NCBI RefSeq assembly: GCF_000612505.1
Contig: NZ_CP004078.1
Span: 980,001-1,044,000, forward strand
Length of the DNA: 64,000 bases
Direction: 5' to 3'
Origin: Paenibacillus sabinae T27
GTDB taxonomy: Bacteria; Bacillota; Bacilli; Paenibacillales; Paenibacillaceae
Shown: in pieces, positions 25,268-34,800 of the stretch
Numbering within the stretch: position 1 is the first letter of the stretch
How the letters are laid out: each line of letters opens with the position of its first letter
Translations under genes and position numbers: made by a program
The notes under the pieces: model-generated
What the model was told of the DNA's origin: nothing
Database searches by the model: none
Seen by the model: only the letters and a program-made list of their open reading frames with translations

Positions 25268-26845
25268 ATGAAGAAACATCAAGAAAGCCATACCGGAAGC
25301 CTACTTGCGTCATGGTTCAATTTCAAATTCAGGCTGCTGGCCGGAGGAGTTACGGTCGGACTATTGTCCGGAGCCGCAGTCGTGCTGTACCGGTACTCGC
25401 TGGAAACCGCGCTTTCTGCAGCGCATTCGGTCTATTCGTTCGAGCGAACCCACGTCTGGCTGATTCCGCTGTGGTTCATTGTTCTTATTCTTGGGGGCTG
25501 GGTAACCGGTCTGCTGGTGAAGAAGCATCCGATGATTGCGGGGAGCGGCATCCCTCAAGTGAAGGGGGTGCTGAAGGGGAAGCTCGAGATGAACTGGTGG
25601 CGGGTATTCCTTGCCAAATTCGCCGGGGGCACACTGAGCATCGGGGCGGGGCTGTCTCTGGGAAGGGAAGGCCCTTCCATCCAGATTGGAGCAAGTATAG
25701 CCCAGGGATTTAGCAAGGTGCTTGGAAAAATGAAAACGGAAGAAAATTTTCTGATAACATGCGGAGCCAGTGCGGGGCTGGCCGCTGCTTTTAACGCTCC
25801 GATCGCGGGTGTCATTTTTGCCCTGGAGGAACTGCATTCCAGTTTCTCGCCGTTCATCATGATGTCGGCTCTGGCCGCATCCCTCGCGGCGGATTTTGTG
25901 TCTAAGGAATTTTTCGGCTTGGGCCCGATCTTTCATTTTACCGGTTTGGGCGCGGTGCCCTTAAGTCAATACGCCCATCTCCTTGGGCTTGGAGCCGTTG
26001 TCGGCTGCATGGGTATCGGCTTCAACGGAGCGCTGTATAAGTTCCAGAATCTATACCGCCGTCTGCCGGTACGGCAGGAATTCAAGCCGGTGCTGCCGTT
26101 CTTGCTAGCCGGTCTGCTGGGTCTTGTCATGCCCCGGGTGCTGGGCGGAGGCAATGATCTGGTTAATGAGCTGATGTCCGGCCACTTTACGATCACGGCA
26201 CTGTTTATTCTCCTGGCGGTCAAGTTCTTTTTTACACTACTGAGCTTTGGCTCCTCCGCGCCGGGCGGCATTTTTCTGCCGATGCTGGTGCTTGGAAGCA
26301 TTTCCGGCGGTCTGTACACCCAGATTGTGAACGGGCTGGCGGGCTATCCAGCACTGGAAACCGGCCGCTTTCTCATTCTGGCTATGGCCGGCTATTTAAC
26401 AGCCAGCGTGAAAGCCCCGATTACGGGCATCATTCTGATCACCGAAATGACCGGCTCGTTCACAAGCCTTCTGTCCACCGGCATTGTCTGTCTTACCGCT
26501 TATACGGTGGCGGAGATTTTCCGTTCGCGGCCGGTATACGAGGTGTTGCTAGAGCGCATCACAAGCAGGGGAGCGGCGGCGGAGCCGGAGGCGCCCGCCG
26601 GAAAATCGGTAATGGAAATCCCCGTTCATCCGGGGTCTTCGCTGGACGGGCTGCGCATCAAGGAGTTCTCCTGGCCGCCGCACTGCCTGATCGTCTCGAT
26701 CCGCCGGGGAGAGCTGGAACTGATTCCCGGCGGAGAAGCGCGGCTTCAGGGCGGCGATTATCTTGTGATTTTGACGGATCACCGGTATGCTTCCGATATT
26801 CGGGACCGTCTGACGGACGCGGCGTCGGATTGCAGCGCGGTGTAG
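25268..26845 (+). CDS. CLC-type chloride channel or antiporter with TrkA-C domain
   Basis: Membrane protein of about 525 residues. The three CLC selectivity-filter motifs are visible: GSGIPQ, GREGPSIQ and the later GGIFLPML. GAAFNAP is replaced here by AAAFNAPIAG. The gating glutamate in GREGP is present. The last 80 residues form a TrkA-C-like cytoplasmic domain. The ORF extends upstream to TTG 25211; I prefer the ATG at 25268, though its AGAAGG is weak and the start is uncertain. Whether it is a channel or an H+/Cl- exchanger cannot be told from this alone. Confidence 0.88.
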   Translation: MKKHQESHTGSLLASWFNFKFRLLAGGVTVGLLSGAAVVLYRYSLETALSAAHSVYSFERTHVWLIPLWFIVLILGGWVTGLLVKKHPMIAGSGIPQVKGVLKGKLEMNWWRVFLAKFAGGTLSIGAGLSLGREGPSIQIGASIAQGFSKVLGKMKTEENFLITCGASAGLAAAFNAPIAGVIFALEELHSSFSPFIMMSALAASLAADFVSKEFFGLGPIFHFTGLGAVPLSQYAHLLGLGAVVGCMGIGFNGALYKFQNLYRRLPVRQEFKPVLPFLLAGLLGLVMPRVLGGGNDLVNELMSGHFTITALFILLAVKFFFTLLSFGSSAPGGIFLPMLVLGSISGGLYTQIVNGLAGYPALETGRFLILAMAGYLTASVKAPITGIILITEMTGSFTSLLSTGIVCLTAYTVAEIFRSRPVYEVLLERITSRGAAAEPEAPAGKSVMEIPVHPGSSLDGLRIKEFSWPPHCLIVSIRRGELELIPGGEARLQGGDYLVILTDHRYASDIRDRLTDAASDCSAV

Positions 26846-26972
26846 GCCGTGTGCGGTAAGAAGAATCAGCTCTGTAGTGACATTGAGAAGAAAGAGGCGA
26901 ATCGCCTCAAACGGAATATCGGCTGTTGGGGAATGCAAAAAATAAGGCGCTGCTCCAGCAGGAAGATACATC

Positions 26973-27019
26973 AAAGGACAGCTCATCGCTTTATGCGACG
27001 GAGCCGTCCTTTTCTTTTG
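26973..27019 (+). terminator. Terminator after the CLC gene
   Basis: Stem AAAGGAC.GCTC/GAGC.GTCCTTT followed by T-rich sequence. Confidence 0.75.
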
Positions 27020-27115
27020 TGAAGATGATTTAGTTGGGACTTGTGAAAGGCCGGGAAATGGAACTCGCTCAAGATACCGCCAAGAATAAGTTCCGTGACT
27101 AAAGCGGCACCCCGG

Positions 27116-28159
27116 CTACTGCGGCAATTGTGCGGCTTCGCCCACCTCATTCCGCCGCCGGGTCGATCCCCGCAGAACGACGCTGGTATCCAGATAGATG
27201 GTTTCCTTATGGCGGTCCGGCTGTTCAATCCGGTTCAGCAGCGTCTCGACGACGCGGGTGCCGAGCTCGTATGGATAGGTATGAACGGTGGTCAGCGGCG
27301 GGTCAATGATTTTGGCGTTGGCAATGTCGTCAAATCCTGTCACTTCAATTTGTTCGGGCACCTGAACCTTCATTTCCCTGAGCGCACGGACCGCAGAGAT
27401 GCCGATATCATCATTGGCGCATATGAATGCGGTAGGAAGCTTGGCCAGGCCTTTCAGCTGCGCCGTCATCCACTCGACGGACAGGTAAGGCTGCGTGTCG
27501 TCCGGCGTGATGCTGAAGGCGGGGTCCGGCTCATATCCGGATGCCCTCATCGCGCGCTCGAACCCGAGCCATCTCTCGTAAAAGCTGCGGCAGTGATACA
27601 GATCCCCGATAAAGCCGATATGCTCATGCCCCTCATCGATCAGCGTTTTGGTAAGGGTATAGGTGGCGAACTCGTTCTCGACCATTAGGATGTCATACTT
27701 GTGGCTGTCAAAGACGGTGTTGGGCAGGGAGTCGATGAATACGGTGGGAATTCCGGCGCCGAGGATCGTTTCAATGTAAGGCTTATGAAAAATCTCAATG
27801 CACACGATCCCGTCGATGTTAAACGGATTGATGTTGGCCGGCAGCGCGTTGTTTCGGATATCTTCAGGCTTGACCAAGGTCAGAATCAGATTGAAACCCC
27901 GGGCGCTCAGCGCTGTTTCCATGCCTTTGATCGTCTCGGCGTAGAAGCTGATGACGTTAATGTCGCCGCGGGTGAGCAGCGCGATGTTCCCCATGTTTAT
28001 GCTGGAGAAATTTTTGTATTTCAGCTCGGCTGCCTTTTGGAGAATCCTCTCCCGGGTTCCCTCGGGGATTTGCGGATGATTGTTCAGCGCTTTGGAAACA
28101 GTGTTGCGTGACAAGCCCAAAGCATCGGCGATATCTTGAATGGTCACTCTTTCAGCCAT
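27116..28159 (-). CDS. LacI-family repressor of the fructan locus
   Basis: Regulator of 347 residues. The N-terminal LacI helix-turn-helix is VTIQDIADALGLSRNTVSKA with the hinge and KALNNHPQIPEGTRERI. The rest is a periplasmic-binding-protein-like ligand domain with PTAFICANDDIGISAVRAL and TGFDDIANAKIIDPPLTTV. The ATG at 28159 is preferred because AGGAG lies ten bases upstream; the ATG at 28168 is too close. It diverges from three GH32 genes, and AGCGCT-centred palindromes lie in both promoter regions, so it probably represses the locus and itself. The inducer is likely a fructan-derived sugar, by inference. Confidence 0.92.
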   Translation of the reverse strand: MAERVTIQDIADALGLSRNTVSKALNNHPQIPEGTRERILQKAAELKYKNFSSINMGNIALLTRGDINVISFYAETIKGMETALSARGFNLILTLVKPEDIRNNALPANINPFNIDGIVCIEIFHKPYIETILGAGIPTVFIDSLPNTVFDSHKYDILMVENEFATYTLTKTLIDEGHEHIGFIGDLYHCRSFYERWLGFERAMRASGYEPDPAFSITPDDTQPYLSVEWMTAQLKGLAKLPTAFICANDDIGISAVRALREMKVQVPEQIEVTGFDDIANAKIIDPPLTTVHTYPYELGTRVVETLLNRIEQPDRHKETIYLDTSVVLRGSTRRRNEVGEAAQLPQ

Positions 28160-28219
28160 AGACAGCATGCTCCTTTTTGACTCATGTTTTTTTCAAAATA
28201 TAAGAATGTATAAGCTCAG

Positions 28220-28225
28220 AGCGCT
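28220..28225. promoter_or_regulatory. Operator-like AGCGCT near the repressor gene
   Basis: The sequence GAGCGCTTAAC shares the AGCGCT core with the two sites at the GH32 promoter and lies 61 bp before the repressor start, where autoregulation would act. Confidence 0.4.
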
Positions 28226-28703
28226 TAACAAATTACAATCTTCTTATCATTTTTGTGTGCGAGTGCAAATAAAAATGTAAAGGATAAATGTGATAGAGGA
28301 ATGTAAACAAAAATGCCCAAAACAAGAGAATAAAAAGCACAAGCAGCAGATTTCTATCTAGTATTGACGAATTTACTCGTTTTAACATCTTATTATATAA
28401 CCTTTTTCAGTGGTTGCATAGGATATACTTGCCCAAGGAATCGGCTTGGGAGGCGTTTTCCTGAAGATAACTCTGATGGCCGGACTTTCTTTCAGACAGG
28501 CAAGGTTTTGAACGGATCAAGAGAAAATTTTTTTGTGAAAAAGCGCTTTAAAAGTGATTGACACTTGGAATTGGAAGCGCTATACTTCAATTGCGTCAAA
28601 GTTCTTTACATTTGTAATGAATAATGTAAATAAATTGAGATTAGAGATGTCTATTAAACGTGCTTGTGGAGAGAGCCGGAAGTCGGGTCAATGGAGGTTA
28701 ACG
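28226..28703. other. Gene-free control region of the fructan locus
   Basis: About 480 bp without a gene. Apart from the promoter and operators listed separately, it contains AATGTAAA at 28274, 28300 and 28623 and the inverted copy TTTACATT at 28605. The last two form an 8-bp inverted repeat with a ten-base spacer in the untranslated leader. Their role is unknown. Confidence 0.5.
28540..28586 (+). promoter_or_regulatory. Promoter and two operators of the GH32 genes
   Basis: TTGACA (28558-28563) and TATACT (28581-28586) are separated by 17 bp. AAAGCGCTTT (28540-28549) lies just upstream of the -35, and AAGCGCT (28575-28581) runs into the -10. Binding of a LacI-type repressor here would block transcription. 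Confidence 0.8.
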
Positions 28704-30155
28704 ATGACTGAAACGTACCATGAGCTTTACCGCCCGCAATATCATTTGACACCGCCGGAGGGGCCAATGAGCGATCCGAACGGTATGGTGTTCTATGAAG
28801 GAGAGTATCATCAGTTTTATCAATTTACGGGTCGATGGGGGCATGCGGTAAGCCGCGATTTGCTGCATTGGGAGCATCTGCCGCTGGCGCTTGTAACCGA
28901 TGATCTGGGCGACATCTGGTCCGGCAGCGCCGTGGTGGACTGGAACGACAGCAGCGGTTTCTTCGGCGGCGGCAGCGGTCTGGTTGCCATCTTCACCCAC
29001 TTCAAGGATGGCTTACAGTCCCAGAGCATCGCTTACAGCCCGGACAAAGGCCGGACCTGGGTGAAGTATTCGGGCAATCCGGTCATTCCCAATCCCGGCC
29101 TGAATGATTTTCGCGACCCGAAGGTACTCTGGCATGAGCAGACGGGCCGCTGGGCGATGGCGGTTAGTGTGGACCGGGCCATTCACTTCTACAGCTCGCC
29201 CAATTTGCGCGATTGGCAGTTTGAAAGCGTGTTTGAAGGTACCGGCTGCCAGGATGCGGTATGGGAGTGCCCCGATCTGTTCCAGCTTCCCGTTCTGGGA
29301 GAGCCGGGCCAGAGCCGCTGGGTGCTGCATGTCAGCATCGGGGACAACGAGGTGACGGATGGCTCCACCGCCCAGTATTTCGTCGGACACTTCGACGGCC
29401 GCCGCTTTGTCTGTGAGCATGAGGGCAGCGCTCCCCGGTGGACCGATTACGGGCAGGACTTCTATGCCGCTGTTTCCTATTCGGATATTCCCTGGGAAGA
29501 CGGCCGGACGATCTGGCTCGGCTGGACCTCCAATTGGCAGTATCCGTTTCATTCACCCACCGAGCCTTGGAAAGGCGGCATGTCGATTCCAAGGACGCTG
29601 GTGCTTGCAAGAAACGGCGCCGGCGAGCTTCATCTGGCGCAGCAGCCGGTTCAGGAGCTTGAGAATTTGCGCGAAGAGCCGGTCCGCTTCGGTCCGCTGG
29701 AGGTGAAGGATGAGATTCTTCGCCTGCCCTTCTCGGGGCTTTCGTACGAGTTCGAGGCGGAAGTAAGCTGGGACCGCACGGCGGAGTGGGGAATACGCGT
29801 CAGGGTCTCGGATGACGGGGAGCAGCATACTGTTCTCGGATTCAGCCCGGAACGCGAAGAGCTGTTTCTCGACCGCCGCAAGTCGGGCTTCAGCGAACTG
29901 CCGAAGCGCACGGGTGGAACGGCGAATTTTGCCAAGGTATTCCGGGCGCCGAGAAGCGGTGAAGACGGCAGGTTGTTCTTGCGGGGCTTTGTCGATGATT
30001 CGGTCATCGAGTGGTTCGTCGGAGACGGTGAGGAAGTGTTCACATCGCTTGTCTATCCCCGCCTGGAGAGCGGAGGACTGGAATTGTTCGCCCGTGGCGG
30101 AAACGCCACATTCAGCCATTTTACGGTTTATCCTCTGAAATCGGTTTGGACATAA
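28704..30155 (+). CDS. GH32 fructan hydrolase, no signal peptide
   Basis: Glycoside hydrolase of 483 residues, closest in layout to the catalytic part of levanase SacC. The nucleophile motif is SDPNG instead of the usual NDPNG, the stabiliser is FRDPK, and the acid/base is WECPDLF. The segment between SDPNG and WGHAVSRD is about ten residues shorter than in SacC. A C-terminal beta-sandwich follows (about 335-480). There is no signal peptide, so it should act inside the cell on imported oligofructans. The ATG at 28704 follows GGAGG; the frame is open further upstream but only through the promoter. Confidence 0.92.
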   Translation: MTETYHELYRPQYHLTPPEGPMSDPNGMVFYEGEYHQFYQFTGRWGHAVSRDLLHWEHLPLALVTDDLGDIWSGSAVVDWNDSSGFFGGGSGLVAIFTHFKDGLQSQSIAYSPDKGRTWVKYSGNPVIPNPGLNDFRDPKVLWHEQTGRWAMAVSVDRAIHFYSSPNLRDWQFESVFEGTGCQDAVWECPDLFQLPVLGEPGQSRWVLHVSIGDNEVTDGSTAQYFVGHFDGRRFVCEHEGSAPRWTDYGQDFYAAVSYSDIPWEDGRTIWLGWTSNWQYPFHSPTEPWKGGMSIPRTLVLARNGAGELHLAQQPVQELENLREEPVRFGPLEVKDEILRLPFSGLSYEFEAEVSWDRTAEWGIRVRVSDDGEQHTVLGFSPEREELFLDRRKSGFSELPKRTGGTANFAKVFRAPRSGEDGRLFLRGFVDDSVIEWFVGDGEEVFTSLVYPRLESGGLELFARGGNATFSHFTVYPLKSVWT

Positions 30156-30200
30156 GCACATTATAGAAAAAAATATTTTGGAACAGGATGGTGACCTTCT

Positions 30201-31664
30201 GTGAGCAATACGCTGCAAAATGAAACGGTGCCAATCACCAATAACCGCTACAGGCTTCAATATCATTTAATGCCGCCTGTCGGCTGGATGAACGATCCGA
30301 ACGGACTCATTTATTATAAAGGCGAATATCACGCGTTCTACCAGCACTACCCTTACGGCCCTTATCAGGGACCGATGCACTGGGGACATGCGAAGAGCAA
30401 GGATCTCGTGCATTGGGAGCATCTCCCGATCGCGCTGACACCCTCGATGCCATACGACAGCGGTGAAAATACGGTGTACGGCTGCTGGTCGGGCAGCGGG
30501 GTGGACGATGGCGGCGTGCTGACGCTGATCTATACGGGGCATGTGGAAAGCAACAATCCGGTTGAGGTGCAGTGCATTGCGCGCAGTACGGACGGCATTC
30601 ATTTTGAAAAAGGGCCGGTTAGCGTCATTGATGGCCCCCCGGATGCGGAGTGCTTCGGCTTCCGCGATCCGAAAGTGTGGAAGCGCGGCGACAAATGGCA
30701 TCTGGTTGTCGGTTACGGCAAGGACGGCAAAGGCAAGGCGCTTCACTATACCTCAGCCGATCTGGATGAATGGGCCTACGAAGGGATTGCGGCCGAGAGT
30801 GACGGAACGATGGGCGATATGTGGGAATGCCCGGATCTGTTCCCGCTTGGAGAAGCGGCGGACAGTCATGTGCTCATCTTCTCTCCGATGAATATTGCGC
30901 CCGTCAAGACACTGTATTTGTCCGGACAGTTCGACTATGATACGGGGAAATTCAGCAATCAGCATAAGGACCGGGTGGACTACGGCTTCGACTTCTACGC
31001 GCCGCAGACCTTCGAGGATGCGTCGGGCCGCCGGATTATGTTCGGCTGGATGAATATTTGGGGAGCGGAGATGCCGGAGAAGGAAGACGGCTGGATGGGC
31101 GCCTTCACTCTGCCGCGTGTGCTTACACTCGCGGAAGACGGCAGCCTGCTGGCTAACCCTGCCGAGGAATTGAAGGCGCTGCGGGGCAGCCATGTGGACG
31201 CGGCCAACGTCCTGCTGAAGGACAGTGAAGATTTCATTCCGGGTGGAGCGGCAGGAAGCGCGCTGGAGATTGAAGCCGTTTTTGCGGCCGATTCTTCGTC
31301 CGATGCCGAGTTCGGCCTGCGCGTGCGCTGCTCGGAAGACGGCTCGCAGTATACGGAAATTTCCTATAAAGCCTCCGAAGGCGTATTGCGGATGAACCGC
31401 GACCATGCCGGAGCGGGCGAAGGCGGCGTCAGTGAAGCGACGCTCGCTCAGGCGGAGGACGGACGGATCAAGCTGCGCGTATTCCTTGACAGCTCTTCGG
31501 TAGAGCTGTTCGCCAATGACGGACGCCGGACGATTACGAACCGGATTTATCCGCTGGAAAGCAGCCTCGGCCTCAAGCTGTTCTCAAGAGGCGGAGATAC
31601 CCTGCTTGAAACGCTGAATATCTGGCAGTTGGAGCCTGGGCAAACGGCAGGAGCAGGAGAATAA
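30201..31664 (+). CDS. GH32 sucrose-6-phosphate hydrolase or beta-fructosidase
   Basis: Cytoplasmic invertase-type enzyme of 487 residues. It has the canonical WMNDPNG nucleophile motif, FRDPKVW, and MWECPDLF as acid/base, then a C-terminal beta-sandwich. Homologues (SacA, ScrB) cleave sucrose or sucrose-6-phosphate; no sucrose PTS gene is present here to decide between the two. It starts at GTG 30201 with AGGATGGTGA nearby and follows the first GH32 gene after 45 bases, so they are likely one transcript. Specificity cannot be settled from the sequence. Confidence 0.9.
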   Translation: MSNTLQNETVPITNNRYRLQYHLMPPVGWMNDPNGLIYYKGEYHAFYQHYPYGPYQGPMHWGHAKSKDLVHWEHLPIALTPSMPYDSGENTVYGCWSGSGVDDGGVLTLIYTGHVESNNPVEVQCIARSTDGIHFEKGPVSVIDGPPDAECFGFRDPKVWKRGDKWHLVVGYGKDGKGKALHYTSADLDEWAYEGIAAESDGTMGDMWECPDLFPLGEAADSHVLIFSPMNIAPVKTLYLSGQFDYDTGKFSNQHKDRVDYGFDFYAPQTFEDASGRRIMFGWMNIWGAEMPEKEDGWMGAFTLPRVLTLAEDGSLLANPAEELKALRGSHVDAANVLLKDSEDFIPGGAAGSALEIEAVFAADSSSDAEFGLRVRCSEDGSQYTEISYKASEGVLRMNRDHAGAGEGGVSEATLAQAEDGRIKLRVFLDSSSVELFANDGRRTITNRIYPLESSLGLKLFSRGGDTLLETLNIWQLEPGQTAGAGE

Positions 31665-31737
31665 TTGGACCCCGGGGTATGCCTGCTGTGGCTAGGGAAG
31701 AAATCGAATACCTTAAGCAAGACAGAATGAGCTAGAG

Positions 31738-31772
31738 GAAAAAGGCGGCCTGAAACTTGGGTCGCTTTTCTT
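31738..31772 (+). terminator. Possible attenuating hairpin before the large GH32 gene
   Basis: AAAAGGCGGCC pairs with GGGTCGCTTTT apart from one bulge and is followed by a T-rich stretch. Confidence 0.45.
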
Positions 31773-31822
31773 CAGCAGTAATGGACAGCGCTTACATTAT
31801 ATCAAGAATGGGAGTGAATGCG

Positions 31823-34800
31823 TTGGGAAGAGGGAAGAAGCTTCGGGGGAAAGTATGGTTAAACGCTTGGGTTGCCGTACTGCTGCTGGGAACGGTCATA
31901 TTTCCGGGTTCCTATTCGGTGGCGTCGGCGGCGTCGGTAACAGACGTTACGTATGGGGAAAACATTTCTGAGAGCGCTTCAACAAGTGGTCTTAACAGCA
32001 ACTTAAGCGGGTGGACGACAAGAGACAAAGGGAGCATTGAGGAGACGGCGGATGGCCTGAAGCTGTCGTCCTCGGAGAACGGCTTTGTACTGTCTGCGGA
32101 GCAGGGAGAAAGCTTTAGCTACGAAGCGGACGTAACGCTGCTCCAGGACAGCGGGGTCGTGTCGCTCGTCTTTCGCTCGAACGACAGCGGCTGGGGCTCG
32201 TATATGGCGCAGCTTGATCCGGGCGCTGACATCCTCAGACTGAAGGATGCGAACGGCGACCGGCTGCTGAAAGCGGAGAGCGTGCCGCTGGAAGCCGGGC
32301 AGACGTACCATCTAAAGGTGACGGCGGAGGGCGCGTCGCTAAAGGTGTACTGGAACGGGGGAAGCGAGCCGTTGATTCAGGTAAGCGATTCTGCTTACAC
32401 CGGCGGGTATTTCGGCATGCATGTGTGGAACAGCTCGGCGGTGTTCCAGAATATTGATATGCAGGTCATCAACACAGAGACGAGGCCGGGAACGGTGAAC
32501 AGCAACCTGAGCGGCTGGGCGGCGAAGGACAAAGGGAACATTGAGGAGACGGCGGATGGCCTGAGGCTGTCATCTTCCGAGAACGGCTTCGCGCTGTCCG
32601 CCGAGCAGGGAGAAAGCTTCAGTTACGAAGCGGACGTAACGCTGCTCCAGAACAGCGGGGTCGTGTCGCTCGTCTTCCGCTCGAACGACAGCGGCTGGGG
32701 CTCGTATATGGCGCAGCTTGATCCGGGCGCGGATATCCTGAAGCTGAAGGACGCGGACGGCGACCGGGTGCTGAAAGCGGAGAGCGTGCCGCTGGAAGCC
32801 GGGCAGACGAACCACCTCAAGGTAACGGCTGACGGCGCTTCGCTGAAGGTGTACTGGAACGGCGAAAGCGAGCCGCTGGTTCAGGTGAGCGATTCCGCTT
32901 ACACCGGCGGGTATTTCGGTATGCATGTCTGGAACAGCGCAGCCGTGTTCCAGAATATCTATGCCGGCCCGATCGGCGACCCGCAGCCGATTGACATGTC
33001 TGGCGTCAGCAGCAATCTGACGGGATGGACGCAGCGAGGATTTGGAAGCGTTTCCTCAAGCCCGGAAGGCCTTCAGCTGTCCGGTGCGGGAGCTGCAACG
33101 GTCATGTCGGACACATACGCCAGCGACTTCACTTATGAGAGCGACATTACGCTGAAATCCGCCGATTCGTCTGGTTCCCTTCTTCTGCGCTCGGATGCAG
33201 AAGGGCGGAAGGCGCTGCTGGTTCAGGTCGATGGCAAAGCCGGCAAAATCCGGCTGGCCGATGCGGGCAGCGGACAGGCGGACCGCCTGTGGATCGAGAA
33301 GAGCATCGCGGTCCTCCCGGACGTCAGCTACCATGTAAAGGTTAAAGCAGAAGGTACCCGCATAAATGTCTATTGGAACGGCAAATACGATCCGATAATC
33401 AGCGCTGAAACGGAGCTGTATTCCGTAAGTGGGGGCCTTGGTCTTCGCGCGGCGGGAACGACAGTGTTTCAGAATATTGAAGTGAGTGATCTGCTTACGA
33501 ATATAGAAGGTCTGACGGTCGCGGAGGCGTCCTGGACGAAGGATCTTCGGGGTCTGAAGGGAACGGCGCAGGGCAAGCAGTGGTCCAGGCATCTTTCCCA
33601 GGCGCAGGCGAACGATTTCGTGCTGGAGGGTGACGTTACCATCGCCCCGGATACTCCTTCCGCCGAAGCGGGGCTGCTGTTTAGGGCAAGCGCCGACGGC
33701 TCGGAGGGCTACTTTCTTGAATTGAACGCGGATGACGGCACGGTACAGCTGATCAAGTCCGGAGCGGGAGGGCAGGAGGTGCTGGCAAGCGCATCGGATA
33801 TTCCTCTGGCAGCCGGGAAGCAGCATCATGTTGAAATTCATGCCGCGGGACCGAACATCTCGGTTTATGTGGACGGCTACGCCCAACCGGCAGCAAGTGC
33901 CGAGGACGCAAGCTATGCTTCAGGTCTGACCGGCCTGGCCGTAAAAGGCGGCAGCGCCTACTTCCAGAATGTCTATCTGACGCCGTCAAGCGGGTATTAC
34001 AGCGAAAGCTACCGACCGGCCTATCATTACACTCCAGCCCGCGGCTCGGCTAGCGATCCGAACGGACTGGTGTATTTTGAAGGAGAATACCATCTGTTTC
34101 ATCAGGACCGCGGACAGTGGGCCCATGCGGTCAGCACCGACTTGGTTCACTGGCGGCGACTGCCGCTTGCGCTGAAATGGAATGACATGGGCCATATCTG
34201 GTCTGGATCGGCGATTGCGGACGAGACGAATGCTTCAGGGCTGTTCGGCGACTCCGGGGGCAAAGGCCTTATCGCCTACTATACATCCTTCAATCCCGAC
34301 AAGACCGGCGGCAACCAGAAAATCGGGCTGGCTTACAGCAAGGATAAGGGGCGCAACTGGCAGTATTACGGGGACGGCGCGGTTATCCAAAATCCGGGCT
34401 ATGTAAGCCCCAATGAACCGGGGAACTGGGATTTCCGCGATCCGAAGGTCGTCCGGGACGAGGCGAATAACCGCTGGGTCATGGTCGTTTCCGGCGGCGA
34501 TCACATCCGATTCTTCACCTCGGAGAATTTGATCGACTGGACGCTGACCGACAATTTTGGCTACGGCAGTTATATCAGAGGCGGAGTGTGGGAATGTCCC
34601 GATCTGTTCCCTCTTCCGGTGGACGGCGACGCCTCGAACATGAAGTGGGTGCTGATGCTCAGCACGGGCGCCAATCCGAAGACGAACGGCTCGGATGCGG
34701 AGTATTTCATCGGCGATCTGACTCCCGAGGGGAAATTCGTCAACGATAACCCGGCAGGAACGGTGCTGCGAACCGACTACGGCAAAGAGATGTACGCATC

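Noticed and set aside
28554..28703. N-terminal extension of the first GH32 protein
   Set aside because: The upstream codons cover the -35 and -10 elements; a strong GGAGG directs translation to ATG 28704.
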